Part shown: piece by piece, positions 43,591 through 52,740 of the stretch | Numbering within the stretch: the first letter of the stretch is position 1 | Layout: each line of letters starts with the position of its first letter | Assembly (NCBI RefSeq): GCF_046480435.1 | Contig: NZ_PKGC01000002.1 | Source: Limnospira platensis | Lineage (GTDB): Bacteria > Cyanobacteriota > Cyanobacteriia > Cyanobacteriales > Microcoleaceae | Reading direction: 5' to 3' (one strand) | DNA length: 64,000 nucleotides | Notes under the pieces: model-generated | What the model saw: the letters and a program-made list of their open reading frames with translations, nothing else | What the model was told of the DNA's origin: nothing | The model's database searches: none | Made by a program: the position numbers and the translations under genes

Positions 43591-44811
43591 ATGGAAGAAA
43601 TTAGCGCTGCTGTCAAACGGCTTTACGATATTTACCCTTTTCCCCCCGACCCTTTGTTAAATGAACCGCCACCGGGTTATAACTGGCGCTGGTGTTGGTC
43701 AGCAGCCTATGGATTTTGTACGGGACAAAAACCCCAAAAAACCAAAATTCGGATTTTGGATGCCGGTTGTGGGACGGGTTCGAGTACGGAATATCTGATT
43801 CAGCTTAACCCAGAGGCTGAGGTTTTGGGTATTGATTTGAGTTCAGGAGCGATCGCTACCGCTCAAGAACGCTGTCGGCGCTCCGGGATATCTACTCGGG
43901 GAACTCCAGAGCCTCAATTTAAACAGATGAGTCTCTATGATGTGGGACAACTCGAGGGAGAGTTTGATTTGATTAACTGTGTGGGGGTACTCCATCACCT
44001 ACCAGACCCCATTCGGGGTATCCAAGCCTTGGCTTCTAAATTAGCGCCCGGGGGATTATTACATATTTTTGTTTATGCTGAGTTGGGTCGCTGGGAAGTG
44101 CGACTTATGCAGCAGGCGATCGCCTTACTACAAGGGGACAAACGCGGCGATTATCACGACGGCGTAAATGTGGGGCGCAAAGTTTTTGAAGCCTTACCCG
44201 AAGATAACCGTCTAGTCCTGTATGAGTCCGAACGTTGGGCTCTGGAAAATCAGCGAGATGAGTGTTTTGCTGATATGTATGTCCATCCCCAAGAAATTGA
44301 CTACAACATTGACACTCTGTTTGAGTTGATTGATAGCTCTCAATTGGAATTTGTCGGTTTTTCTAATCCTGAGTATTGGGATATTAATCGCCTGATTGGT
44401 AAATCCCCCGAACTTATCGAAAGGGTGGAAAATTTAAGCGATCGCCAACTATATCGCCTCATTGAGTTATTAGACCCCCAAGTTAGCCATTATGAGTTTT
44501 TCCTGGCTCGTCCCCCTGTACCCAAGGCTAATTGGTCTGATGATAGCGCTTTATTAGCTGCCATTCCTCAGTTAACCTACTGTTTGAATGGTTGGCCGAG
44601 TCAAACAGTATTTGATTGCAATTATCACCTGGTGACATTATCAGATGATGAGTTTGAGTTTCTCAAAGCCTGTGAAACTAATTCAACTGCTGATGGTACC
44701 GTAGAAAATCCCCGCACTGTCGGTGATATTCTGGCTGCTGTCCAACTCGATATTTCTGGAGTGCGATCGCTCCTATCTCGACAGTTTATCCTCCTAACTC
44801 CCACCTCTTAG
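43591..44811 (+). CDS. SAM-dependent methyltransferase, class I
   Basis: 406 residues from ATG 43591. The SAM-binding motif I is IRILDAGCGTGSSTEYLI, with LGIDLSSGAIATAQ (acidic loop) and INCVGVLHHLPDPIRGIQAL as later motifs. The C-terminal 170 residues form an extra domain without a recognised fold. The conserved N-terminal segment VKRLYDIYPFPPDPL is typical of this cyanobacterial methyltransferase group. Substrate unknown. Its stop lies 13 bp from the convergent peptidase gene. Confidence 0.87.
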   Translation: MEEISAAVKRLYDIYPFPPDPLLNEPPPGYNWRWCWSAAYGFCTGQKPQKTKIRILDAGCGTGSSTEYLIQLNPEAEVLGIDLSSGAIATAQERCRRSGISTRGTPEPQFKQMSLYDVGQLEGEFDLINCVGVLHHLPDPIRGIQALASKLAPGGLLHIFVYAELGRWEVRLMQQAIALLQGDKRGDYHDGVNVGRKVFEALPEDNRLVLYESERWALENQRDECFADMYVHPQEIDYNIDTLFELIDSSQLEFVGFSNPEYWDINRLIGKSPELIERVENLSDRQLYRLIELLDPQVSHYEFFLARPPVPKANWSDDSALLAAIPQLTYCLNGWPSQTVFDCNYHLVTLSDDEFEFLKACETNSTADGTVENPRTVGDILAAVQLDISGVRSLLSRQFILLTPTS

Positions 44812-44824
44812 CAGGGGGGGTGAA

Positions 44825-45751
44825 TCAATCAATATTAGCCAGATTCATAATCACTGCCTCCAAGCCAGAAACTACCCTAGCGAGGTGGTTATAGTTAACC
44901 ATTGCTGGGGTATCTTCCTGGCTGTGATAGTAGGGATAGCGAAACATAGCCGTATCCGTGACCATAATTCCCGGATAACCCTCCTGCCAGAAAGACCAAT
45001 GATCCGACCAACCCGCACCCGGAACCGTATTAGGTAAAATCGAGCCTTCTGAGGGAAACAGCGTATGGGTACGGAATGCTTTAACTACTTGCCGGACTAA
45101 TCCCCCAGACGCGAAGTTACCAACAAATGCGATAAAGTTTCCAGTAATCGGGTAAATATTATTTAATAGCCCCAGGGGGTAGGTTTGACTTCCAGGAGTG
45201 TCCGAGTAGTAGCCCATTGTTTCTAAACTCAGCATCGCCACTATTTTCTCATTTCTTTCTCGCGATCGCTTTGCATAAACCCAACTTCCCATGTCTGGAG
45301 TCCAGCTAAAAGGCGGTTCTTCATTCACAAATTCCACAAATCTTAGAGTTTTTTGGGGATGGGTTGGCGCGAAATAATCGGCTAGTGCTAAGACCGCCGC
45401 CGCTCCTGATCCGTTATCATTAGCCCCAGGAGATCCTACCACAGAATCATAGTGAGCCCCAATCACTATAATTTCTTCCCCCAGGGCTTCCCCTGGTATT
45501 TCTACCTCTAAATTGGTAAATTGGCGATCGCCAATCAGATATTCTTGGCGTTGGACTGTATAACCAGCTTGGGTTAGTCTACTTTCCAGGTAAGCCTCAG
45601 TTTTAAGAAGATTATCATAATATATATAGTTGTGTTCTCCCGCCCCAGCGATCGCTTCTACGTCTTGTCGTAGGCGATCGCTAACTTCTTCCTCGTGTCT
45701 TGTCAGGGGTGGAAGTGTACCTCTGTAGCTTTTTCCTGGCATCAATATCAT
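44825..45751 (-). CDS. M28 family zinc peptidase
   Basis: 308 residues from ATG 45751, chosen because AGGGGAG lies about 6 bases upstream; a TTG at 45796 also opens the frame. M28 residues for two zinc ions are visible: GAHYDSVVGSPGANDNGSGA (His and Asp), FVNEEPPF (Glu-Glu, catalytic and ligand), SLETMGYYSD, and a final His in YYHSQEDTPAM. It is an aminopeptidase or related (glutaminyl-cyclase-like) enzyme. No signal peptide is obvious with this start. Confidence 0.88.
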   Translation of the reverse strand: MILMPGKSYRGTLPPLTRHEEEVSDRLRQDVEAIAGAGEHNYIYYDNLLKTEAYLESRLTQAGYTVQRQEYLIGDRQFTNLEVEIPGEALGEEIIVIGAHYDSVVGSPGANDNGSGAAAVLALADYFAPTHPQKTLRFVEFVNEEPPFSWTPDMGSWVYAKRSRERNEKIVAMLSLETMGYYSDTPGSQTYPLGLLNNIYPITGNFIAFVGNFASGGLVRQVVKAFRTHTLFPSEGSILPNTVPGAGWSDHWSFWQEGYPGIMVTDTAMFRYPYYHSQEDTPAMVNYNHLARVVSGLEAVIMNLANID

Positions 45752-45895
45752 GATTACTCCCCTTTCCCATAGTAGGGCGATCGCTAGACTTATCAATCAC
45801 GAAAATAACTTCGGTGTACCTTAGCACAGTAAATGTTAATCATTTCCCAACTTAATGATAGATTAAGTCTATCATCTTAATGGAGTCCACGCTTC

Positions 45896-46414
45896 ATGCT
45901 ACCTGTCACCATTGGAATACGGACAATCCTCACCCGATTTTGTCGTTTGTTAATTGTGATTACCATTGAATCATGGCTTCTGAGTGGTTATCTGAATTTT
46001 TCCCCCCGTAAAAGTGTCGAATATGCCGCCGTCATTAATTTGTTAGCCGAAATCATAGGAATTATGAGTTTTTTTATAATAAAGGCAGTTATTCCTGGCT
46101 TTGTTCATAAAGATTTTATCGTCTATATAATGGTCGGAGAAACTCCCCAATTTTCCCTAACCTTGTTACTCATTACGATGGTTTATTTTTTGTTGTATTT
46201 AGCCATTAAAATGAATGGATTTGCCTTGTATAAATTTTTATGCGAAATCCCACCGCAAAAAGATAAGCCTGAGCCAAAAAAATCTCAAAGTCCTCTGATT
46301 TTTTCCATGAATCAGGAAACTCAAATCATTATTCGCTCTCTTGTCCGCGCACACACTATTAGTTATGTGTGTATTATAGCCTTAACTGTACTACAAGCTA
46401 ACGAGGTTTCATAA
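45896..46414 (+). CDS. fraC: FraC-like filament integrity membrane protein
   Basis: 172 residues with about four hydrophobic helices (18-38, 45-72, 85-105, 150-170). The opening pattern (TRFCRLLIVITIESWLLSG then SPRKSVEYAAVINLLAEIIG) resembles FraC, needed for filament integrity and septal junctions in Anabaena. One base separates its stop from the next gene, a FraD-like protein, which matches the fraC-fraD gene order. GGAG lies about 12 bases before the ATG. The assignment is from memory of the family and gene order, not a search. Confidence 0.65.
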   Translation: MLPVTIGIRTILTRFCRLLIVITIESWLLSGYLNFSPRKSVEYAAVINLLAEIIGIMSFFIIKAVIPGFVHKDFIVYIMVGETPQFSLTLLLITMVYFLLYLAIKMNGFALYKFLCEIPPQKDKPEPKKSQSPLIFSMNQETQIIIRSLVRAHTISYVCIIALTVLQANEVS

Positions 46415-46415
46415 T

Positions 46416-46997
46416 ATGGATAATCCCCTGAAACATCCCTTAGTTAAAAATGTCACTTCTGTGGTAAATACAGTTAAGCCACCTAAGTTATATCACTGGA
46501 AAAGTGTAGTCATAGTTGGTCTATTGGCTTGGTTGGTTTCCAGCCTGCTGACCGATAACATTGAACGCAGTAACTCTATAGCTAACCTGAGTTGGATTTT
46601 GCTAACTGCTGGGATTTCCTGGCGCACCAATCAACATCCTTTTATAATTCGTGGTGTTTCCCTAAGTCCTTGGATTACCGGAACTTTAATTACCGTATTA
46701 ATTTATCAGGAAACTGCCCAACAATTGCCCACATTTGCCATAACTGTTTGGCCGATTATCTGCGCTTGTTTTGTGTTTTTAATCCAGGGGATCGATGCTA
46801 AATTTAAACTGCGACCAAGTCCCCCCTTAATTAGTGGGCCGTTTCTGTTATTGATTCTTAGTCATGTAGTTCTGAGTTGCTGGATCTCCTTTTATTTTTT
46901 GGTTGATAATTGGATCCAAGAATATCCCGATCTATTTGAACAACAAATTATGCTCCAACAAGTTGATAATTTCTCGGATAATCCGAGTAATTTATAA
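46416..46997 (+). CDS. FraD-like (DUF5357) membrane protein
   Basis: 193 residues with about five hydrophobic helices (WKSVVIVGLLAWLVSSLL, IANLSWILLTAGISW, SPWITGTLITVLIYQ, VWPIICACFVFLIQG, GPFLLLILSHVVLSCWISF) and a short soluble C-terminus (VDNWIQEYPDLFEQQI). It fits the DUF5357 family, to which FraD, a septal junction component, belongs. Anabaena FraD is longer with an extra coiled-coil part, so this may be a shortened version. Directly coupled to the FraC-like gene (1-base gap). Confidence 0.6.
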   Translation: MDNPLKHPLVKNVTSVVNTVKPPKLYHWKSVVIVGLLAWLVSSLLTDNIERSNSIANLSWILLTAGISWRTNQHPFIIRGVSLSPWITGTLITVLIYQETAQQLPTFAITVWPIICACFVFLIQGIDAKFKLRPSPPLISGPFLLLILSHVVLSCWISFYFLVDNWIQEYPDLFEQQIMLQQVDNFSDNPSNL

Positions 46998-47041
46998 TGG
47001 TTAATAATGGTTAAAAACTGGTCAAAATAGGTGGATTTATC

Positions 47042-48412
47042 ATGACTGTTATCATTGCGGGAGAACGTAGCGGCGTAGGTAAAACTACAATCACGCTCAG
47101 TATTTTGGCTTATCTGAAACATCACAATTTTGATGTGCAATCCTTCAAAGTTGGTCCTGATTACATTGACCCGATGTTTCATGAGTATGTTACCCAAAAA
47201 CCCTGCCGAAATCTCGATCCGATTCTGACTTCAGAAGATTATGTTACATCCTGTTTTAAGCGCCATATTAGTGGCTCTCAATTAGGAGTTATTGAGGGAG
47301 TTATGGGGTTGTTTGATGGTATTCCTAGGGGGTGGAAATCCACAGAATTTAACTCTGATTTTGCCTCAACTGCTTATATTGCTGAATCCTTGAATTTACC
47401 GATTATTTTAGTGATTGATTGCTCTAGATTATCCGGTTCTGTCGCGGCGATCGCCCATGGTTATTGTACCATAAATCCTCGTCTAAAATTCGCAGGTGTC
47501 ATCCTTAACCGAGTCGGAAGCGATCGCCATCTGGATTTACTGAAAGCCGCCTTAAAACCCCTGGATTTGCCCATTTTAGGTGTCCTGCGCCGCCAGGATA
47601 ATATTACCATTCCTGACCGCCATTTGGGATTAGTTCCCACCCAAGAACTTTCTAATCTTGACATACTCTTAAACCGACTTACAGAATTAGCCGCTAATTG
47701 TTTTGATTGGTCTCAACTACTTCCCCTATTGGCGGCGGAAACTGTCACCCCAGAACCTCCAGAGATTCCCGTTAAAACCCCCCCTGTGAAAATAGCGATC
47801 GCTCGTGATGTCGCTTTCAGTTTTTACTATGCTGATAACCTCGATTTATTGCAAGAATTGGGAGCCGAATTAATCTGGTGGAGTCCCCTAACTCAAACCA
47901 TTCCCGAACCCGTTGATGGTCTGTATTTTGGTGGCGGTTTTCCCGAAGTATTCGCTGAGTCTTTAAGTCAAAATCAACCCGCTATTCAACAAGTGCGATC
48001 GCTCATTAAGTCCGGTATTCCTACTTATGCAGAATGTGGGGGGTTAATGTATTTATGCGATCAAATTATCGACTTTAATCAACAAGCCTGGTCAATGGTC
48101 GGAATTCTTCCTACTACCGCTATTATGGAAAAACGACTCACCCTAGGATATTATCAAGGGAAAGTATTACGACAAACACCCCTACTATCCCCAGGAGATA
48201 CCGTCTGCGGTCATCAATTTCACCATTCCCACCTCACCGAAGAGCCCCCTAACCCTATCTATGATATTTCTCGCTATCACAGCCTCCAACAAACTCACCC
48301 CGAAGGTTGGAACCCCCTTCCTAATGTTCACTGTTCCTATTTACACCTACATTGGGGGAGTCAGACCACCATCCCTCAACGGTTTTTAAAATCCTGTCGC
48401 CATAATTATTAA
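47042..48412 (+). CDS. cobB: Cobyrinate a,c-diamide synthase
   Basis: 456 residues. CobB/CbiA amidates the a and c side chains of cobyrinic acid (or hydrogenobyrinic acid) with glutamine and ATP in B12 synthesis. The N-terminal ATP-binding domain shows IIAGERSGVGKTTITLSIL, FKVGPDYIDPMFH and GVIEGVMGLFDG. The C-terminal glutamine amidotransferase domain has PTYAECGGLMYL (catalytic Cys) and GHQFHHSHL. Normal length. It follows the FraD-like gene by 44 bp and is followed by a DUF1361 gene about 70 bp on. Confidence 0.95.
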   Translation: MTVIIAGERSGVGKTTITLSILAYLKHHNFDVQSFKVGPDYIDPMFHEYVTQKPCRNLDPILTSEDYVTSCFKRHISGSQLGVIEGVMGLFDGIPRGWKSTEFNSDFASTAYIAESLNLPIILVIDCSRLSGSVAAIAHGYCTINPRLKFAGVILNRVGSDRHLDLLKAALKPLDLPILGVLRRQDNITIPDRHLGLVPTQELSNLDILLNRLTELAANCFDWSQLLPLLAAETVTPEPPEIPVKTPPVKIAIARDVAFSFYYADNLDLLQELGAELIWWSPLTQTIPEPVDGLYFGGGFPEVFAESLSQNQPAIQQVRSLIKSGIPTYAECGGLMYLCDQIIDFNQQAWSMVGILPTTAIMEKRLTLGYYQGKVLRQTPLLSPGDTVCGHQFHHSHLTEEPPNPIYDISRYHSLQQTHPEGWNPLPNVHCSYLHLHWGSQTTIPQRFLKSCRHNY

Positions 48413-48481
48413 TTAGATATAATATTCCCTAGGATCCGGATCGCTTGATTGAGTTTCACTAACAAAGGAATTTACAAGACC

Positions 48482-49111
48482 ATGGAAGCTATACTCGCCG
48501 GTGCTTTAGATGCTTTTAATCGACATAGTGGCTGGATTATTTGGAATCTGTTTTTAGCGTTTATTCCCTTAGTTCTCAGCTTCTTTCTGTTTAGGCGAAA
48601 AAATCTCTCTCGGTCTTGGTTGTGGTGGATTACTTTAGTTATTTTTATCGCATTTTTACCTAATGCACCCTATTTGCTAACCGATATTATCCACTTAATC
48701 AGAGCCACCAGAGCCGGATATTCCGTCTGGGTTATTACTCTGTTTTTTATCCCCCTTCATGTCTTCGCAATTCTCATGGGATTTCAAGCCTATGTCATTT
48801 CCTTAATTAATCAGGGTCACTATTTGATTAGACAAGGAGCGAAAAAATGGGTGATTCCCGCTGAGTTTATCGTTCATTTTCTCTGTGCGATCGGTGTATA
48901 TCTGGGACGTTTTCAAAGATTTAATAGTTGGGACTTGGTGACTCAACCAGATGTCATTATGGTGGAAACTTTGAATGATTTGACTAGCCGGAAACCCCTA
49001 TTAGTCATCATCATTACCTTTGTGATTATATCCGTTTTATACCTAGTAATGAAACAAATCACCCTCGGCTTGATTTTACAATTTCGCCAAGTTTATAAAA
49101 CCTTTGAGTAA
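48482..49111 (+). CDS. DUF1361 membrane protein
   Basis: 209 residues from ATG 48482 (an in-frame TTG at 48449 is less likely). About six hydrophobic helices. The family segments IAFLPNAPYLLTDIIHL and GVYLGRFQRFNSWDL are typical of DUF1361, an integral membrane family of unknown function. Probably part of the fraC-fraD-cobB transcript. Confidence 0.85.
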   Translation: MEAILAGALDAFNRHSGWIIWNLFLAFIPLVLSFFLFRRKNLSRSWLWWITLVIFIAFLPNAPYLLTDIIHLIRATRAGYSVWVITLFFIPLHVFAILMGFQAYVISLINQGHYLIRQGAKKWVIPAEFIVHFLCAIGVYLGRFQRFNSWDLVTQPDVIMVETLNDLTSRKPLLVIIITFVIISVLYLVMKQITLGLILQFRQVYKTFE

Positions 49112-49154
49112 TCCCAGTCGATGCAGCAGAAATCCTCCTTTCCCTAAAAATACC

Positions 49155-49823
49155 CTAAAACTGACAGATAAATCTAGGGGAAATCGGACAGGTCTGATCC
49201 TCGATCGGGTTATGTCTGACAAATAAATAAGTGATGCGTTCTAGGGAAGACAACGAACTGATATTAGAGATGTTGTTATGATTGAGATTTAACTCATTTA
49301 GTCTTGATAAATTGTTGAGGGTACTAATATCATTAATTTCGTTATAACTCAGGTTAAGAACTCTCAGATTCATGAGTTGTCCCAAATCGCTAACATCGGT
49401 TAGTAAATTGTAGCTTAAATCCAGATTTTCCAGGTTCGTCAGATTCGCGAGAGGACTGATATCTGAGATCCGGTTATTCATCAATCTTAATTCGGTTAGG
49501 TTGGTGAGACTTCCTAAAGGCGCAACATCCCTAATTAAACTGGTGTTCAGATCTAGTCTATTTAAATTTAGCAAGTTTTCACTAGCTCTCGCACAGTTAA
49601 AGGTTCCGGCTTCCCTCAAAATCAGTTGTACCGTATATCTAGCATCTGGGGATAAATTCTCCCTATTCAGACACCAATCCATAATAGTTGTATAGGTTTC
49701 GGAAGGGTCGGAAGAGTCGGATTCAGCTAGGACAGACACCGGACTAATACTCCCGGTTAAACTAATCATTATCCCCATCATCGTTACTCCCCACCATCGA
49801 CTCAGAAGATTACCCTTAACCAT
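49155..49823 (-). CDS. Secreted leucine-rich repeat protein
   Basis: 222 residues. Signal peptide at about 1-32 (VTMMGIMISLTGSISPVSVL). A short Cys-containing stretch (MDWCLN, FNCARASENLL) precedes five 22-residue leucine-rich repeats of internalin type, with the pattern LTELRLMNNRISDISPLANL repeating to residue 205. Two Cys (QTCPISPRFIC) close the protein as a cap. LRR proteins bind proteins; the partner is unknown. Convergent with the DUF1361 gene. Confidence 0.88.
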   Translation of the reverse strand: MVKGNLLSRWWGVTMMGIMISLTGSISPVSVLAESDSSDPSETYTTIMDWCLNRENLSPDARYTVQLILREAGTFNCARASENLLNLNRLDLNTSLIRDVAPLGSLTNLTELRLMNNRISDISPLANLTNLENLDLSYNLLTDVSDLGQLMNLRVLNLSYNEINDISTLNNLSRLNELNLNHNNISNISSLSSLERITYLFVRHNPIEDQTCPISPRFICQF

Positions 49824-50001
49824 GGCTCATTCCTTCCTTGGATTGATTAATACACCATTTATAGAATAATCCCTAATTTGCCAGATTGCCTATTGACAAA
49901 TCTCGGAGATTGACTTATGATAAAAGCATGGAGAAATGTGGCGGCATATATATAGCCGTCTGGGGTGGTTTGGTTCGGTGTTGCTCGCATTTAGGGTGCT
50001 G

Positions 50002-51915
50002 TTAAAAGATTAATTCAGCAGCTTTTTGAATGCGGAATATCGGCTCAACACAGCGAGGTAAATTAGGTAAAGGAACGATCGCCAATTCCCCAAAGCGATC
50101 GCCTGAAATTGCCTTACCCAATTCAGCGCGATTATGTACGATGTAATTTTGGGCGATCGACTGTTCCCGGACAGATTCGACTAATCTTTCAGCTTCTGCT
50201 AGAATAGCAGAGCGATTTTGAACAACTCCAATAAACTCGGTATATTCGGGGTCAGCCAGACGTTTTTGTGCTTTCACCACCCGCTGACGCAAGGTTCGCA
50301 ACCGTCCCATAAACTCAACCCTTCCCAAGACATTCTGATATTTGATCCACAGCTTAAAAATCCAAGCCAGCCAATCACTCATAGCGGTAGGAATCTCCAA
50401 AAACCGCAATAGATGACCCGTGGGAGCAGTATCTAATACAATCAAATCTTGTTCGTGGCTTTCCAATAACTCCATCACCTCCACCAGAGACAACATCTCA
50501 TCAAGTCCTGGGAGAGACTGGGAAACAATGCGCCTCCAAGCCTCTGGTCCATAAGCCAGTTTGAGATTAGCATCAGGGTCTCCAGAATCTCCCCCCATCA
50601 TTTCCGCCAATTCCCAGAGATAGTCTGAGCGAAACCTATCGAGAACCTGGTCAGCATCAATTTCCTGACCGCTAAGGTTATCAGTAATGTTAAGGGCTTG
50701 ATGTCCTAACTGACAACCGAAGGCATCACCCAAGGAATGGGCTGGGTCAATAGATACCATTCTAACATGGCGCGCGCTGTAACGTTCTGCCATCGCCCAA
50801 CCTATAGCAGCAGCAACAGTGGTTTTACCCACACCACCTTTTCCCCCGACAATAACTAAACGCCGCCCCAAGGACAGAAAATCTGGTAATTTAGGAGCAT
50901 CAGGGAATGTCACCAATGATACGGGCTGGTTTTCGGTTTGGGTGATGATAGCTAATTGGTCATCGTTACCCAAAGGCTTAGTTTGAGCAAATAAGCTATT
51001 TAAGGCGGTAACTCCCAGGGGTTCGGTGTCTAATTCCGGGACGAGAAATATAGGCTGCGCGGCGGCGATTTTGATAAACTCAGCCATGAGGGGTTGCTGT
51101 TCACGATAGCGATCGCCATCAACAGCTTCGGTCACGATATGATTAATCCATACCCCACCCAGATGAATTTTGAGAGTTTGTAGAGACTCCAAAAATCGCC
51201 GGGTTTCAAATAAACTCATGGGTTCAGGAATTGCCACACAGAAACAAGATGTATGGTCAGCATCTTGCAGCCTAGCGCGTCCTGAAGCGAGTTTGTCCCG
51301 CATTTCATCTAAAAACTCATCTCCTTCGTCTTGGCGGTGGCTACCAGTAAAGGAACTGCCGATGGTGCGATGTTTTTCTTGGAATAGTTCGAGGGATTCT
51401 AACAAATTATCCAAAAAATCCATTAACCCCAAAAGGTTGAGGGCGTGACCACTGGGAGCCATATCCACCACTACCCGGTCGATCAGGTTTTCGTCAAAGA
51501 GGCGCTGAATTTCCAATAAACCCATCAACTCATCAACTCCCGGCCATTCGAGGTCCCAAACGGGGGTAAGGTCTTCGCCTTCTACAAAACTGCCACGTTC
51601 CACCAACAATTGTAGGGTATCTCCGTAGCGTTCCTTAAAGTCTTTGAGTAGTATATGGGCATCTAGGGCGCGGATACTCAGGTTGGGTAGGGGAACAAAA
51701 TCAACAGAGGCAGCGACATGGTTGGGGGTGTTATCTACCTGCATTTGTAGCACATCTCCTAGGGAGTGGGCTGGATCTGTTGATAGTAGCAGGATGCGAT
51801 CATCAGGAAACTGACTAGCCCAATGGAGGGCTAACCCACAAGCGAGGGTGGTTTTACCCACACCTCCTTTACCACTAAATAGAGCTAAACTTAGCTTATG
51901 AAAGTCCTCTACCAT
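50002..51915 (-). CDS. Tandem ArsA/Get3-type ATPase
   Basis: 637 residues with two ArsA-type P-loop halves: FSGKGGVGKTTLACGLALHW at about 14-33 and VGGKGGVGKTTVAAAIG near 357. Both halves have the switch segment STDPAHSLGDVLQ / SIDPAHSLGDAFG and the D-x-A-P-x-GH region (VDMAPSGHALNLL, LDTAPTGHLLRFL). ArsA drives arsenite export with ArsB; Get3 delivers tail-anchored proteins. No arsB, arsC or arsR is nearby, and the metal-binding Cys residues of ArsA are not obvious, so arsenic export is not supported. Role unknown. Confidence 0.88.
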   Translation of the reverse strand: MVEDFHKLSLALFSGKGGVGKTTLACGLALHWASQFPDDRILLLSTDPAHSLGDVLQMQVDNTPNHVAASVDFVPLPNLSIRALDAHILLKDFKERYGDTLQLLVERGSFVEGEDLTPVWDLEWPGVDELMGLLEIQRLFDENLIDRVVVDMAPSGHALNLLGLMDFLDNLLESLELFQEKHRTIGSSFTGSHRQDEGDEFLDEMRDKLASGRARLQDADHTSCFCVAIPEPMSLFETRRFLESLQTLKIHLGGVWINHIVTEAVDGDRYREQQPLMAEFIKIAAAQPIFLVPELDTEPLGVTALNSLFAQTKPLGNDDQLAIITQTENQPVSLVTFPDAPKLPDFLSLGRRLVIVGGKGGVGKTTVAAAIGWAMAERYSARHVRMVSIDPAHSLGDAFGCQLGHQALNITDNLSGQEIDADQVLDRFRSDYLWELAEMMGGDSGDPDANLKLAYGPEAWRRIVSQSLPGLDEMLSLVEVMELLESHEQDLIVLDTAPTGHLLRFLEIPTAMSDWLAWIFKLWIKYQNVLGRVEFMGRLRTLRQRVVKAQKRLADPEYTEFIGVVQNRSAILAEAERLVESVREQSIAQNYIVHNRAELGKAISGDRFGELAIVPLPNLPRCVEPIFRIQKAAELIF

Positions 51916-52313
51916 AAATTTCTCTGATTGACTCCATTTTTTACCTTGGGGGCGATCGCCTGATCAGAGCAAGTCCCGGCTACATCATTATTTAATGATT
52001 CCGAGTTATGTTGACCATTAGACCCAATCACCCCATGACCCTAGCACCTACTCATCAGCCCTTCAGCCTCAGCAATAACTGTCATACGGCAGATGATGAT
52101 TGGGAGTTCGCTCCATCATAATGGAATTATAGAAAGTTGGCAAGGATTAAATTAACCCCCCTGGGCCTAAGTCCCAATTAAACCGTGTTCTTTCCCTATT
52201 TCAGGAAAATCCTGCTATCTCATTTCTAACTGGAAAAATGAAACAAGTAAGATACAAAACCCTCGACGGTTTGCCTATTTTTAATCAAGTTCAGCTTAGG
52301 CGAGGTTCAAATC
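51916..52313. other. Intergenic region with a short upstream frame
   Basis: About 400 bases without a protein gene of normal size. At its right end ATG 52238 opens a 27-codon frame ending TAA at 52319-52321, overlapping the start of the next gene. The rest shows no clear signal. Confidence 0.4.
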
Positions 52314-52321
52314 ATGAGTAA
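52238..52321 (+). CDS. Possible 27-codon leader peptide
   Basis: MKQVRYKTLDGLPIFNQVQL is the start of the 27-residue frame; GGAAAA just upstream is a modest ribosome site. It ends inside the first codons of the small secreted protein gene (ATGAGTAA arrangement), the geometry of a translationally coupled leader. Confidence 0.3.
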   Translation: MKQVRYKTLDGLPIFNQVQLRRGSNHE

Positions 52322-52541
52322 CATTAAATCACAAACCCAAATGCTGATGATGGCATTTCCCCTGTTTTTGGCAATCCCCGGAGTCCCCAATGCCGTTTTT
52401 AATCAGTCTGAGGTCTTATCTTTCCCGGTGAAGACAGAATCTATCTTTTGGGGGAGTGAAAATACATCCCCCTACGAGTTACCACTACCGGAGGTTCAAC
52501 AAAGACGACCCTCTGAGTGTTATGATAATGGAGTCTGTTAA
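52314..52541 (+). CDS. Small secreted protein, 75 aa
   Basis: A signal peptide at about 1-27 (MLMMAFPLFLAIPGVPNAVF), then a short mature part rich in Pro and Ser, ending PSECYDNGVC with two Cys. AGGCGAGG lies about 8 bases before the ATG. No recognised family; the two Cys could form a disulfide. Possibly preceded by a coupled leader frame. Followed by 200 bases before csaB. Confidence 0.55.
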   Translation: MSNIKSQTQMLMMAFPLFLAIPGVPNAVFNQSEVLSFPVKTESIFWGSENTSPYELPLPEVQQRRPSECYDNGVC

Positions 52542-52740
52542 TATCTTTTGACAGCTACTGGGGTGCAATACTGAGAGTTGGGGGATATGTAACTGCTGCT
52601 ATCAATTGCTATGAATTCTACCAAGCCGACATAGCCAGCAGTCTGGGTGTCTTCCCTAATTATTGCCTGATGAGATTTGACGAATTATTGGATATCGGTA
52701 TATTTAACGGTACAAGAACAGTTCAAGTTTGAATAGCAAG

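Noticed and set aside
50002..51915. Arsenic resistance operon
   Set aside because: Only the ATPase is present; no arsB, arsC or arsR is visible in the window.
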